A stretch of DNA of 64,000 nt. Origin: Pseudoalteromonas atlantica (GTDB lineage Bacteria > Pseudomonadota > Gammaproteobacteria > Enterobacterales > Alteromonadaceae). How positions within the stretch are numbered: position 1 is the stretch's first letter; each line of letters opens with the position of its first letter. A program made the translations under genes and the position numbers. The DNA lies in the NCBI GenBank assembly GCA_007988745.1, contig BJUT01000001.1:310001-374000 (forward strand), read 5' to 3'. Under the pieces are notes generated by a model that was not told where the DNA came from, searched no databases, and saw nothing but the letters and a program-made list of their open reading frames with translations. Below, piece after piece: positions 8,116 through 18,165 of the stretch.

Positions 8116-9810
8116 TTAAATGCTGCAACGTTTGTAGTTACGGTATTTAGGTAACCAGTAATTTCTATCAATAGCAGCCCACAGTGCATCGTCGCTAATC
8201 TCAAGAGCTACGCCCTCTTCAATTGCTTTTTTAGCCACTGCAAATGCAATACGCTTACTTAACGTTTCAATTTCAGTCAGTGCAGGTAATAAGCTGCCTT
8301 TACCGGTGTTTGCACGGGGTGATGACTCAGCAAGCATTTCGCTCGACATACTCAGCATTGCATCGGTAATGCGTGTTGCTTTTGCTGCAATCACACCTAG
8401 GCCAATACCTGGGAAAATATAACTGTTGTTACACTGTGGAATTGGGAACACTTCACCATTAAATTCTACTGGCTCAAATGGGCTACCCGTTGCTACAAGT
8501 GCTTTACCTTCAGTCCATTTAATAACATCAGCTGGGTGTGCTTCAACCTGCTTAGATGGATTACTTAATGGGAAAATAATCGGTTGTTCACAGCCTGAGT
8601 GCATAGCGCGGATAACTTGCTCGGTAAATAAGCCCGGTTGACCCGATACACCAATTAAAATATCAGGTGCTGCACAGTGCATTACATCTAATAATGAAGC
8701 GTATTCGCCGCTGTAAGTCCACTCGCTTAATGCAGCTTGTGGTTGCGCTAGAGCTTGTTGGAAATCGCGTAAGCCTTCCATGCCTTCAGTGAGTAGGCCA
8801 AAACGGTCAACCATAAATACTTGGCTGCGCGCTTGTGCTTCGCTAATGCCTTCAAACACCATTTGGCTAATAATTTGCTCGGCAATACCACAACCGGCTG
8901 AGCCTGCGCCAACAAATACCACTTTTTGCTCGCTAAGGGTTGAGCCTTTAACACGACACGCAGCTAATAAAGAGCCTACAGTTACTGCTGCAGTACCTTG
9001 AATGTCATCGTTAAAGCTACAAATTTCGTTACGGTAGCGTTTAAGTAATGGCATAGCGTTTGGCTGTGCAAAATCTTCAAACTGCAGTAATACATTTGGC
9101 CAGCGACGTTTAACCGCTTTAATGAACAAGTCTAAAAACTCATCGTACTCATCTTGCGCAATACGCTTATGACGCGCGCCCATGTACATAGGATCATTAA
9201 GAAGTTTTTCGTTGTTAGTACCTACATCAAGCATTACAGGTAATGTGTACGCTGGGCTAATACCACCACACGCTGTGTAAAGTGATAACTTACCAATAGG
9301 AATACCCATGCCACCAATACCCTGATCGCCTAGGCCTAAAATACGTTCGCCATCGGTAACCACAATTACTTTTACTTTGCCTTTAGTGGCGTTACGTAGA
9401 ATGTCGTCAATTTGATAGCGATCTTCGTAAGAAATAAATAAGCCACGTGCACTGCGGTAAATATCTGAGAATTTTTCACAGGCATCACCAACCGTTGGCG
9501 TGTAAATAATTGGCATCATTTCTTCAAGATGATCACGCACTAAACGGTAGTAAAGTGTTTCGTTGTTATCTTGAATGGCACGCAAGTAAATATGCTTGTT
9601 TAAGTTATCGTTAAAGCTTGAATACTGCTGATAACAACGCTCAACCTGCTCTTCAATTGTTTCAAAACGTGGAGGAAGCAAACCCGCAAGGTTAAAGTTT
9701 TCGCGTTCTTTTTTACTAAACGCGCTGCCTTTGTTTAAAAGCGGAGTTTCAATTAGGCCAGGGCCAGAGTAAGGAATATAAAGGTAGTTAGGATCAGTAT
9801 TAGTTGTCAT
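8116..9810 (-). CDS. maeA: NAD-dependent malic enzyme
   Basis: 564 residues, the normal length of MaeA/SfcA-type enzymes, which convert malate to pyruvate and CO2 with reduction of NAD. The N-terminal malic domain has [17 protein letters not shown] and [17 protein letters not shown]. The acid metal-binding block is [20 protein letters not shown] with [19 protein letters not shown]. The NAD-binding fold has [17 protein letters not shown]. All motifs look intact. The family uses mainly NAD, though cofactor preference cannot be proved from sequence. It is a single-gene unit with a strong terminator. Confidence 0.95.
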   Translation of the reverse strand: MTTNTDPNYLYIPYSGPGLIETPLLNKGSAFSKKERENFNLAGLLPPRFETIEEQVERCYQQYSSFNDNLNKHIYLRAIQDNNETLYYRLVRDHLEEMMPIIYTPTVGDACEKFSDIYRSARGLFISYEDRYQIDDILRNATKGKVKVIVVTDGERILGLGDQGIGGMGIPIGKLSLYTACGGISPAYTLPVMLDVGTNNEKLLNDPMYMGARHKRIAQDEYDEFLDLFIKAVKRRWPNVLLQFEDFAQPNAMPLLKRYRNEICSFNDDIQGTAAVTVGSLLAACRVKGSTLSEQKVVFVGAGSAGCGIAEQIISQMVFEGISEAQARSQVFMVDRFGLLTEGMEGLRDFQQALAQPQAALSEWTYSGEYASLLDVMHCAAPDILIGVSGQPGLFTEQVIRAMHSGCEQPIIFPLSNPSKQVEAHPADVIKWTEGKALVATGSPFEPVEFNGEVFPIPQCNNSYIFPGIGLGVIAAKATRITDAMLSMSSEMLAESSPRANTGKGSLLPALTEIETLSKRIAFAVAKKAIEEGVALEISDDALWAAIDRNYWLPKYRNYKRCSI

Positions 9811-9952
9811 ATTTCCAGGCTTTAACGGAGTCTTAAGTTATGATCTGCCATTATCATTGTAAAAGGTTAAATTGCAATGACAATTAAGCTTGTCAGACCA
9901 TTGAGAGAAAACACATGCAGGCTTCACTGCCTGCATGGCTATTATACATAAA

Positions 9953-11731
9953 TTAAAATTTGATAGTGGCGTTTTTGTCAGTTAAATCCGACAAAGCAAC
10001 CCCTTCACGGCGCGGATCGGCACCGCCATACAATTTATTGTTTTTAACCTCTACGGCATGTAAGCCAGAGTTTAAATCAAGTACACGTACAGCATGGCCG
10101 CGTTTAGTTAATTGCGGGGCTATGGCTTCAAGCGCAGTGCCTTTTTCAAGGCTCGTGTAATCGTTACGATTGGTGGTTCTTGGCAGGTTAATCGCCTCTT
10201 GTGCCGATAAATTCCAATCCAGCACACCAATAACCACTTGCGCTACATAATCAATGATACGGCTGCCACCTGGCGAGCCAACCACTAAGCGTAAGCTGCC
10301 GTCGTTGTTAAACACCATTACTGGCGACATAGAGCTACGTGGGCGTTTGCCCGCCTCAACGCGGTTAGCTACTAATTTGCCGTCAATGCGTGGCGAAAGC
10401 GCAAAATCGGTTAATTGGTTATTTAAAATAAAGCCATTAACCATCACAGTTGAGCCAAACGCCATTTCAATTGAACTGGTCATTGATACGGCATTACCAA
10501 AGCTATCTACAATGGATACGTGCGATGTTGATGGCAACTCAAAAGAATCATCTTTTGCGTAGCTTAAATAGCCTACCGGATTACCTGCAACTGCTTTTGT
10601 GTCTTGCTCAGTAATAAGCTTGGCGCGCGATGCAATGTACTTTTTATTTAACAGCTCTTTGGTAGGCACTTGTGTAAAATCAGGGTCGCCCATGTACATA
10701 TTACGATCAGCAAATGCTATGCGTGAGGCTTGGCTAAAGTAATGAATTGCCTCTTCGCTATTAGGTTTAAGCGCGCTCATGTCTTTGTGTTCAAGCAAGC
10801 CCAAAATTTGTAATACCGCTACACCACCACTGCTCGGTGGGGCCATAGAGCACACATTATAAGCACGGTATTTAATACATACTGCATCGCGTTGCTTACT
10901 TTTGTAATTAGCCAGGTCTGATTCGCTTAATGTACCCGGTGCAATTTTTGAATTTTGCACTGCGTTTACTATTTGCTTAGCGTTATCGCCTTTATAAAAT
11001 GCATCAATGCCTTGTTTAGCAATGTCTTTGTATAAATTAGCTAAGGGCTGATTTTTTTTAATCGTACCGGCTTTAATTAATTCGCCATTAGGGTAAAAGT
11101 ACTCGTTAATCACCGGCATACTCATTACACCTGGGTTTAATTGGCGTGCCAATAAACCGTGTAAACGAGGCGACACTTCAAAGCCCTGCTCGGCAAGTTT
11201 AATAGCGGGTTTAAATAACTCGCTCCACGCAAGTTTACCGTATTGTTGATGTGCACTTGCAAAGGCATGCAAAATACCTGGCACACCCACAGAGCGACCG
11301 CCAACAACTGCTTCAATCCACTTAACGGCTTTACCGTGTTTATCTAAAAACAGATTTTCGTCAGCATTTTGTGGCGCGGTTTCTCGGCCATCAAAGCTTG
11401 TAAGTAGGTTATCGGCTTTGTTGTAATACATCATAAATGTACCACCACCAATGCCCGATGATTGTGGTTCAACTAAGGTAAGCACTAATTGCGTTGCAAT
11501 TGCCGCATCTACCGCGCTTCCGCCTTTAGCTAAAATCTGTTGTCCAGCTTGTGAGGCATACGGGTTGGCCGCGGCCACCATGTATTGATCACCAGTTACT
11601 AATTGTTTTTGTACAATTGAGGTGGTGGCTTCTGGCTCACGAATTTCTAATTTTGCAGGTTCTTTTGCTATTGTTGGCAGCGTTACTGCAAACAAACCAA
11701 TAGTAAATAATGACTTAAGTTTAAAATGCAT
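9953..11731 (-). CDS. ggt: Gamma-glutamyltransferase precursor
   Basis: 592 residues with a signal peptide (MHFKLKSLFTIGLFAVTLPTIA). This periplasmic enzyme cleaves the gamma-glutamyl bond of glutathione and related compounds. The proenzyme cuts itself at a conserved threonine, here Thr402 in ELPSTSHVSIVD. Other marks are the GGSAVDAAIATQLVL and SSGIGGGTFMMYY blocks near the N-terminus and APPSSGGVAVLQIL, RPRSSMSPVMVF and GSPGGSRIIDYV around the active site. The large and small subunits are both complete. No operon partner is evident. Confidence 0.93.
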   Translation of the reverse strand: MHFKLKSLFTIGLFAVTLPTIAKEPAKLEIREPEATTSIVQKQLVTGDQYMVAAANPYASQAGQQILAKGGSAVDAAIATQLVLTLVEPQSSGIGGGTFMMYYNKADNLLTSFDGRETAPQNADENLFLDKHGKAVKWIEAVVGGRSVGVPGILHAFASAHQQYGKLAWSELFKPAIKLAEQGFEVSPRLHGLLARQLNPGVMSMPVINEYFYPNGELIKAGTIKKNQPLANLYKDIAKQGIDAFYKGDNAKQIVNAVQNSKIAPGTLSESDLANYKSKQRDAVCIKYRAYNVCSMAPPSSGGVAVLQILGLLEHKDMSALKPNSEEAIHYFSQASRIAFADRNMYMGDPDFTQVPTKELLNKKYIASRAKLITEQDTKAVAGNPVGYLSYAKDDSFELPSTSHVSIVDSFGNAVSMTSSIEMAFGSTVMVNGFILNNQLTDFALSPRIDGKLVANRVEAGKRPRSSMSPVMVFNNDGSLRLVVGSPGGSRIIDYVAQVVIGVLDWNLSAQEAINLPRTTNRNDYTSLEKGTALEAIAPQLTKRGHAVRVLDLNSGLHAVEVKNNKLYGGADPRREGVALSDLTDKNATIKF

Positions 11732-11828
11732 AAAAATACTAAAAACACTTAATTACGTAGTTGTATTTGGCATCTTAAAGTTAAACGGGCACAATATGCA
11801 AAAATTTTGACTAAAAAAACATAATAAA

Positions 11829-12413
11829 ATGCTTAATTTACCGCTACAACCTCGTTATTTACTTCCGCCATTATTTTTGATGCTTTTTAGTATTGTTTTT
11901 GCTGCATTTGATTTAAATAATTTACTTGAATTTAACCGAGCGCTCATTGAAAACGGCGAAGTTTGGCGAGTGTTTACCAGTCAATTCGTACATGCTAACT
12001 GGGCGCATTTAGGATTAAACGCAGTAGGCATATTTTTAATTTGGTTACTGCATGGCGAATACACGTCGCCTGCACATTATGCCTTTAATGTGTGTTTTTT
12101 AGCACTGTGGTGTGGGCTCGGCGTATTATGGTTTTGCCCTGCTATATTTATATACACGGGGTTAAGCGCCCTATTACATGGTGTTATTATTTGGGGAGCG
12201 GTAAAAGACATTACCTTGTCGCTTAAATCGGGTTATTTATTATTTATAGGCGTGTGGATAAAAATAATAATAGAGCAAGTAAACGGCCCCGATGCCAGTA
12301 TTGGCCAATTAATTGATTCAACCGTTGCCATTGATGCGCACTTAATTGGCGCGGTGGGCGGCACATTACTTAGCATACCTTTAGCAATTAAATACTTAAA
12401 AAATAGCGATTAG
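11829..12413 (+). CDS. rrtA: Rhombosortase (rhomboid-family GlyGly-CTERM protease)
   Basis: 194 residues with six or so membrane helices. It carries the rhomboid catalytic pair Ser113 (in TGLSALLHG) and His171 (in DAHLIGAVGG), and the upstream HxxxN-type pattern FVHANWAHLGLN. The small size and the GLSxLLHG motif point to rhombosortase, which removes the C-terminal GlyGly-CTERM anchor from type II secreted proteins. No protein in this window ends in a GlyGly-CTERM tail, so its substrates lie elsewhere. It is divergent from ggt and ends at a shared terminator. Confidence 0.85.
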   Translation: MLNLPLQPRYLLPPLFLMLFSIVFAAFDLNNLLEFNRALIENGEVWRVFTSQFVHANWAHLGLNAVGIFLIWLLHGEYTSPAHYAFNVCFLALWCGLGVLWFCPAIFIYTGLSALLHGVIIWGAVKDITLSLKSGYLLFIGVWIKIIIEQVNGPDASIGQLIDSTVAIDAHLIGAVGGTLLSIPLAIKYLKNSD

Positions 12414-12430
12414 GCTTTTCAATATTAATA

Positions 12431-12460
12431 AAAACGCCGCGTTAGTTAACGCGGCGTTTT
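12431..12460. terminator. Bidirectional terminator between rrtA and the S9 peptidase gene
   Basis: Perfect 14-bp arms (AAAACGCCGCGTTA and its complement) separated by two bases, with T-rich sequence on both exits. It serves the two convergent genes. Confidence 0.9.
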
Positions 12461-12491
12461 TGTTTTTATACTTTAATTTTTAAATTTAAGA

Positions 12492-14996
12492 TTAAAGTGT
12501 TTCTTTAAATAATTTATGAATACGGCGGTATTCATCTAACCAGCTTGATGGTTGTACAAAGCCATGCGGCTCTACAGGGAAGATAGCTGTTTCAAAGTTT
12601 TGTTTTTCAAGTTCAATTAATCGCTGCACTAAACGTACTGAGTCTTGAAAAAACACGTTATCGTCAACCATAGGCGCGTTAATTAATAAGCGCTTGTTTA
12701 AGCCCTCTGCGTAATAAATTGGCGAGCTGCGCTCATACGCAATGGGATCTACATCTGGGTGATTTAAAATATTAGCCGTGTAAGCGGTGTTGTAATGCGC
12801 CCAATCGGTTACTGGACGAAGTGCTGCCCCAGATTGAAATAGCTCAGGGGCAGTAAATAACGCCATAAAGGTCATAAACCCGCCGTATGAGCCACCGTAT
12901 GTGCCTACTGCGTTGGTATCAACATTTGCGTTTTGCGCCATCCATTTAACGCCATCTGCTAAATCTTGCGTTTCAGGTGTACCCATTTGGCGATAAATCG
13001 CAGTACGCCAATCGCGGCCATAACCTTTAGAAGCGCGGTAATCCATATCCATCACTATGTAACCTTCATCGGCAAGTAATGAATGAAACATAAACTCACG
13101 AAAATACACAGACCAACCCATGTGTGAGTTTTGTAAGTACCCTGCTCCGTGGTTAAAAATAACCGCTTTACGGGTTTTGCCTGTTTCACCTTCTACATAG
13201 TCACTTGGGTAATACACCTTGGCATAAATAGGTTGCTCTGTGTGGCTAGATGGCACGGCAACAATTTTAGGTGCGGTGAGCTTTTTAGCTAAAAATTCAT
13301 CCGACACTGTATGGGTGAGCTGTGTCGCTGTGGTGTTTGCTTTAGCATCGGCAACAAAAAGCTCTGTTGGCATTGTTATTTTAGAGTGCTTAAGCAGTAA
13401 TTTACTTTCGTCTGGGCTTAACGTGTAGTCGGTCATACCGTTAAGGTCAGTCACTTGCTCGTTTTTACCTGTTTGTGGATTAACACGGTAAATTTCGTAA
13501 AGGCCTGGGTGCTCTACGTTTGCCTTGTAATAAATAGCGCTATTATCATGAGTTAACGTAATGTCCGATACTTCAAACTGGCCACTAGTTAAAGCGGTTG
13601 CTTTGCCGTTAAGCGGTTTTTTGTAAAGCTGACTATAGCCCGACTCTTCTGATAAGTAATACAGGGTGTTTGAATTATGTAACCAGCCAAAATTGTTAAA
13701 CGCGTAAGCTATCCAAGCATCATCATGCAGGCGGTGCTGCGACACAAGCTCGTTTTTATCAAAGTCGATTGTGGCTATCCAGCGGTCTTTGTTATCCCAC
13801 GCCTCTAGCATAATGGCAACTTGCGTGCCGTCATCGTTCCACACTATGGGGGCTTGGTTTAAACCCCAATTAGTAATTAAGTTAATACCGCGTGGCGCTT
13901 TTTTAGATTTATACGTTTTACCATCACGCGCGTAGTTTTCTTTTTTAACCTCGGCTAAAACATCTTCATCAAAGCCCGGTAGCGTATCAAAGCTCAGTGG
14001 TGTTTGTGTTTTATCTACAAGGTTGATGTGTATCACAGATGATGTTTGCTCTTTTGCATCAGCCACACGACGGCGCACTTTTTTAGGCTCTATAGTGGCA
14101 TCATCGGTGATGTAATTAGGCATAATATCGCCTTTATCACGCCACGATTGCTGCTTTTGCAGCACAACAATTAAAGCATCACCGTTTGGCGATAGTTGCG
14201 CTTCTTTAATTACATTGCCATCACCTAAATAAAAAGCGGTGTTAGCAATAGAGCTATTTTGCGCGTTTATTTGTTCATTGCGTGTTTGTGTATCCTGTTT
14301 GTTTTTATGTTGCAGCGCCACAAACTCAATCAGTTTATGCTGCTCTTTTGCTATGTAACTAATAGGCTCTTGTATCCCTTTTGGCTCATCGGCCAATTTT
14401 AAGTTAGCAAGCTCTGTACTTAGCCCTGTTTTTAAATCAACTTTAAAAAACACATTACCTTGGCGGTAAACTAAATCGCCATTGTTTAAAAACTGTGGTT
14501 TAGACTCATTAGCTGAGGTAGCAGTTATTTGTTTAAGTTCACCCGTTGTTAGGTTTTTAACAAATACATTGCCTTTAAACGTATAAGCTTGAAGTGTTCT
14601 ATCTGATGAATAAACCGCTTTAGAAGCACCTACAGTATGCAGTTTATCAAGTGAAACTTGCATCGCTTTTTTGCTGTTAATTGGCTGGCTATAAATATCG
14701 TTTAGGTTACTGCCTTGCTGCTTTTGAGCATAAATAATGGTGGCTGAATCACTTGCCCAGTACGCATTTTTAGGCTGGTTGCCTATCCAATCAGGATTTG
14801 CCATGGCTTGTTCTAGCGTAATATTTTGCGAGCCAGCATCAGCAGGTGTGTTTACAACCGCAGCAACAGGAGTTGCTGGTAAAGCGCTTTGCTGTGATGA
14901 AGAGGTATTAGCGGTAGCACTACAACCTGCAAGCATAATGCTAGAGGTTACAGCAAGCGCTACTAATGTTTTTGATGACGATAGGTTAAAAATCAT
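12492..14996 (-). CDS. S9 family prolyl-oligopeptidase-type peptidase, lipoprotein
   Basis: 834 residues. The N-terminus ends in SIMLAGC, a lipobox, so the protein should be anchored in the outer membrane or periplasm. Residues about 80-590 look like a beta-propeller (repeated WNDDGTQ-, SPDESKL-like blocks). The C-terminal alpha/beta hydrolase has Ser703 in GGSYGGFM, a candidate Asp near 777 (APMVDDNVFFQ) and His near 809 (VEPHGF). These are the triad of dipeptidyl-peptidase IV/acylaminoacyl-peptidase type enzymes. It probably degrades proline-containing peptides; the exact specificity is not readable. Confidence 0.88.
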   Translation of the reverse strand: MIFNLSSSKTLVALAVTSSIMLAGCSATANTSSSQQSALPATPVAAVVNTPADAGSQNITLEQAMANPDWIGNQPKNAYWASDSATIIYAQKQQGSNLNDIYSQPINSKKAMQVSLDKLHTVGASKAVYSSDRTLQAYTFKGNVFVKNLTTGELKQITATSANESKPQFLNNGDLVYRQGNVFFKVDLKTGLSTELANLKLADEPKGIQEPISYIAKEQHKLIEFVALQHKNKQDTQTRNEQINAQNSSIANTAFYLGDGNVIKEAQLSPNGDALIVVLQKQQSWRDKGDIMPNYITDDATIEPKKVRRRVADAKEQTSSVIHINLVDKTQTPLSFDTLPGFDEDVLAEVKKENYARDGKTYKSKKAPRGINLITNWGLNQAPIVWNDDGTQVAIMLEAWDNKDRWIATIDFDKNELVSQHRLHDDAWIAYAFNNFGWLHNSNTLYYLSEESGYSQLYKKPLNGKATALTSGQFEVSDITLTHDNSAIYYKANVEHPGLYEIYRVNPQTGKNEQVTDLNGMTDYTLSPDESKLLLKHSKITMPTELFVADAKANTTATQLTHTVSDEFLAKKLTAPKIVAVPSSHTEQPIYAKVYYPSDYVEGETGKTRKAVIFNHGAGYLQNSHMGWSVYFREFMFHSLLADEGYIVMDMDYRASKGYGRDWRTAIYRQMGTPETQDLADGVKWMAQNANVDTNAVGTYGGSYGGFMTFMALFTAPELFQSGAALRPVTDWAHYNTAYTANILNHPDVDPIAYERSSPIYYAEGLNKRLLINAPMVDDNVFFQDSVRLVQRLIELEKQNFETAIFPVEPHGFVQPSSWLDEYRRIHKLFKETL

Positions 14997-15100
14997 AGTG
15001 CTTCTATACGGTTATTATAATTGAGCCGTATTTAAGCAGAAGCACTTGAGTTATTGCAATTTTTTAAGATAAATAACGCATTTTCACGGTAAAGCTGAGT

Positions 15101-16264
15101 TTACTCTATTAGCAAATCGAGCCACACCAATCGGTGATCGCTCGATGCGTTTCTATCTTTTATTAATCTATATTGCTCGCTGTTTTTAGTGGGCCAAAAC
15201 ACCCCGCCATCGTGTATTTTGAACCCATAGGTAGAGGGTAAAACATAATCTACACGCGCTTGCCAGTTAGCGGTAAAGTGCTTTGCGTATGGCTGCGGAT
15301 ATTGCTCTTTAGCACCGGCGCTTTGCGGTATAAATTGCGAATTTATAAGTGGGTTATTTAAAATTTGATTGGTGGTTTCAACCCGTGCTTTATCCCCTTC
15401 AGGCGCGGCGTTTAAGTCACCTAAAATAACAAACCGAGAGTTTGCTTTTAATCCGCCTTTTTGGCCGTTATCGTCGTAAATATAGGCTTTATTAGCAACA
15501 TAATCGGCAATTAACCTAACTTCGTCATGATTACGTTTGCCGTTTCTGTCTTCGTCGCCATCAAACACCGGCGGGGTTGGGTGCGAGGCAAGCACATGCA
15601 CCGTTTTATTGTTTACTACAACAGGTACATCCCAAAACGATTTAGAGCTAAGCCTAAGCGCTTGCCATTCTTGCGTGTTATACCAACTCTCTTTTGTTTT
15701 TGGGTCTATTGGCATTTGCGCATTAGGCATATCTTTATATTTAAACGTTTGAAGTGTGCGCAGTTTCTCAAGGTTAATGGGGTATTTAGATAAAATAGCC
15801 ATTGCGTAATGGCCTTCAAAAAAACCAAAACCTTGCGCATCGCCCATTACAGCGGTTTTTTTACCGTTGTTATCAAGGTCAAACTCAGTAGCAAGGCCTG
15901 TATTTACAGGGGCAATAAAACTGTATGGGTAATCAATGGGGGCTTGTTTATTTTGGCTTACATTTAAAAACTGGCGTTTAAAATAATCTATACCTTGCGC
16001 TTTTGGTACGTAGTCAAACTCGTTTAATAAAATAATGTCAGGGCGAACACGCTGAATTATTTCGGCTATATTTTTTATTTGCTGGTGGTTTGATTTTAGA
16101 GCATTAACTAGCGCATCGGGGTTAACTTGCTCGCCTTTTGGCGTGTGATTAGTTGCATCCATACTCACATTAAAAGTGGCAATACGAAGGCTTTGGCTGG
16201 CTGTAGCATTTAAACTAAATGAAGCGGCAATGGCTAATGCGCCATAAAGTATGTTTAGTTTCAT
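15101..16264 (-). CDS. Secreted endonuclease/exonuclease/phosphatase-family protein
   Basis: 387 residues with a signal peptide (MKLNILYGALAIAASFSLNATA). The fold is the DNase I-like metal-dependent phosphoesterase: RIATFNVSMD at the start, IILLNEFDYV (catalytic Glu), VLASHPTPP, FVILGDLNAAPEGD (Asp-x-Asn) and SDHRLVWLDL (terminal Asp-His). These families act on nucleic acids or phosphate esters such as phytate or inositol phosphates; the target here is unknown. Between it and purK is the purEK terminator, so it has its own promoter. Confidence 0.85.
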   Translation of the reverse strand: MKLNILYGALAIAASFSLNATASQSLRIATFNVSMDATNHTPKGEQVNPDALVNALKSNHQQIKNIAEIIQRVRPDIILLNEFDYVPKAQGIDYFKRQFLNVSQNKQAPIDYPYSFIAPVNTGLATEFDLDNNGKKTAVMGDAQGFGFFEGHYAMAILSKYPINLEKLRTLQTFKYKDMPNAQMPIDPKTKESWYNTQEWQALRLSSKSFWDVPVVVNNKTVHVLASHPTPPVFDGDEDRNGKRNHDEVRLIADYVANKAYIYDDNGQKGGLKANSRFVILGDLNAAPEGDKARVETTNQILNNPLINSQFIPQSAGAKEQYPQPYAKHFTANWQARVDYVLPSTYGFKIHDGGVFWPTKNSEQYRLIKDRNASSDHRLVWLDLLIE

Positions 16265-16330
16265 TTTTTTACTTCAAAAAATTAAAAAATAGACTTTACC
16301 AGTATTACACAATTAATACCTATTTTTATG

Positions 16331-16359
16331 ACAAAAAATACCGGCTTAAGCCGGTATTT
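16331..16359 (-). terminator. Terminator of the purEK operon
   Basis: Perfect palindrome AAATACCGGCTT/AAGCCGGTATTT at 16336-16359, followed on the minus strand by a run of T (complement of 16333-16338). Confidence 0.85.
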
Positions 16360-16378
16360 AATTAGTTAATTGCAGCCT

Positions 16379-17530
16379 TTACTCACTTAGCATAAGTGCA
16401 GTAGCAGCTTTTAAAATGCCGGGGTACTCTTGCTCAGGTAGGTAATCGGTAAGTTGCCCAAGCTTAACGGCAAGGTTATTAATGTTATCTGCAGATACAT
16501 TAATATGCCCCATTTTACGCCCAGGTTTTGCCGTTTTTCCGTACCAGTGGCTGGTTGCATCACTGACTGTTAAAACCTCGGTAGGAATACATCCTTGGCC
16601 CAGCACATTAATCATGGCGGTAAAATGCTTTAGCTCTGTATTACCTAGCGGTAAACCCGCTACAGCTCGCATGTGGTTTTCGAACTGCGAACAATGGCAG
16701 CCTTGCTGTGTCCAGTGCCCTGAGTTATGAACTCGCGGCGCAATTTCGTTCACCAGTAAAGTACCGTTTACATCAAAAAACTCAATGGCAAGTACGCCAA
16801 CATAATTAAGCTCGTTGGCAATTTTTGTAAATGCACTATGGGCCTGCTGCTCAACCAGCGTGTTATTTTTACCTGCAATTGACAAAGTAAGCACGCCGTT
16901 GGTGTGCTCGTTTTCAGTAATTGGGTAAATAGCCACATTACCTTGCTTATCGCGTGCACCAATAATAGAGACTTCACGATCAAACGGGATCATTTTTTCA
17001 GCAATAATGCTGTGTGGTGCATCCTGTGTGCCAGAGGCAATAAAATCAGCCATTTCTGACCAAATTTGCTCTATTTGGTGATCTGATTTTAAACGCCACT
17101 GCCCTTTACCATCGTACCCTGCTTGGCACGTTTTAATAACCAGCGGTTTACCTAGGGTTTTAACCGCTAATTCTAAATGCGCTTTTTCTGTGATCAGTTG
17201 ATACGGCGCACATGCTACGTTTGTTTTATCTAATAGCGCTTTTTCTAATGCGCGGTCGCCACCGGTTTTAATGGCAGCTTTACCTGGGTAAAATTTATTA
17301 CTGTTGCAGCACAGTGTAAGTACATCATCGGGGATATGCTCAAACTCTGCGGTAATCGCATCAGCGTCACTAATTGCCTGCTCAAGTGTGGTTGTGTAAA
17401 TTTCACCGGTTAGCGGATGCATTATTTTTTGGCTGCCTACATCGTACGCAACCACATTTAAATTAAGGGGGGCGCCTGCTAGGCTCATCATTCGCGCAAG
17501 TTGGCCGGCACCTAAAATTAAAATTTTCAT
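16379..17530 (-). CDS. purK: 5-(carboxyamino)imidazole ribonucleotide synthase
   Basis: 383 residues. PurK carboxylates aminoimidazole ribonucleotide with ATP and bicarbonate in purine synthesis. It is an ATP-grasp enzyme: N-terminal KILILGAGQLARMMSLAG, then KTCQAGYDGKGQWRLKS and IIAEKMIPFDREVSIIGAR in the ATP-grasp core, VLAIEFFDVNGTLLVNEIAPRVHNSGHWT at the metal site, and a C-terminal domain with HWYGK-PGRKMGHIN. Length and motifs are complete. It starts 2 bp after the purE stop, so purE and purK form one coupled operon. Confidence 0.95.
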   Translation of the reverse strand: MKILILGAGQLARMMSLAGAPLNLNVVAYDVGSQKIMHPLTGEIYTTTLEQAISDADAITAEFEHIPDDVLTLCCNSNKFYPGKAAIKTGGDRALEKALLDKTNVACAPYQLITEKAHLELAVKTLGKPLVIKTCQAGYDGKGQWRLKSDHQIEQIWSEMADFIASGTQDAPHSIIAEKMIPFDREVSIIGARDKQGNVAIYPITENEHTNGVLTLSIAGKNNTLVEQQAHSAFTKIANELNYVGVLAIEFFDVNGTLLVNEIAPRVHNSGHWTQQGCHCSQFENHMRAVAGLPLGNTELKHFTAMINVLGQGCIPTEVLTVSDATSHWYGKTAKPGRKMGHINVSADNINNLAVKLGQLTDYLPEQEYPGILKAATALMLSE

Positions 17531-17532
17531 TT

Positions 17533-18015
17533 TTACTCTGCAGGATTAGGGTTAGCTAAAATAGTCTCGGTTTGCTCTTTACGAAATGCTTCAATTTTTG
17601 CAAAAATTTCTGGGTTTTGGCACCCTAAAATTTGTGCAGCAAGTAAACCAGCGTTAGCAGCGCCTGGCTCACCAATTGCTAGTGTACCCACGGCTACGCC
17701 TTTTGGCATTTGGCAAATAGATAACAATGAATCTACACCGTTTAAAGCTTTAGATTTAACCGGAACACCAAGCACAGGAAGCGATGTAAATGCCGCTGCC
17801 ATACCCGGTAAATGCGCAGCACCACCGGCGCCAGCAATAATCACTTTTATGCCACGATCTGCGGCTGAATTTGCATAATCTGCAAGAAGTTGAGGAGTGC
17901 GGTGCGCAGAGACCACTTTTGTTTCGTACTCAATACCAAATTTTTCGAGCATGAGCGCTGCGTGTTCCATGGTTGGCCAATCTGATTTAGAACCCATAAT
18001 AATGCCAACAGTCAT
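17533..18015 (-). CDS. purE: N5-carboxyaminoimidazole ribonucleotide mutase
   Basis: 160 residues. PurE moves the carboxyl group of N5-CAIR to carbon 4, the step after PurK. Signature blocks are complete: [17 protein letters not shown] at the N-terminus, [15 protein letters not shown] (catalytic His), [18 protein letters not shown] and [25 protein letters not shown] precedes the ATG. It is the first gene of purEK. Confidence 0.96.
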   Translation of the reverse strand: MTVGIIMGSKSDWPTMEHAALMLEKFGIEYETKVVSAHRTPQLLADYANSAADRGIKVIIAGAGGAAHLPGMAAAFTSLPVLGVPVKSKALNGVDSLLSICQMPKGVAVGTLAIGEPGAANAGLLAAQILGCQNPEIFAKIEAFRKEQTETILANPNPAE

Positions 18016-18045
18016 AAATACTCCTCAGTAATGTATTTTAAAAAT

Positions 18046-18062
18046 AGCGGACTTATGTCCGG
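18046..18062. promoter_or_regulatory. Palindrome in the purE leader
   Basis: CGGAC-TTAT-GTCCG, a perfect 5-bp inverted repeat about 30 bp before the purE start codon. It does not resemble the E. coli PurR box (ACGCAAACGTTTGCGT). It could be an operator or a leader hairpin. Confidence 0.3.
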
Positions 18063-18107
18063 TTTTAGGCGGGTATTATACCCAAACCAAGTTTAATTGC
18101 GACTCAC

Positions 18108-18142
18108 AAAAAAAAAAAAAGCCACGTTTAAACATGGCTTTT
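18108..18142 (-). terminator. Terminator of ybiT
   Basis: Stem AAAGCCATG/CGTGGCTTT with a short AT loop, followed on the minus strand by a long T-run (complement of the A-run at 18108-18120). Confidence 0.88.
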
Positions 18143-18165
18143 AAAGGGTTGCAGTTACAAAGTGC

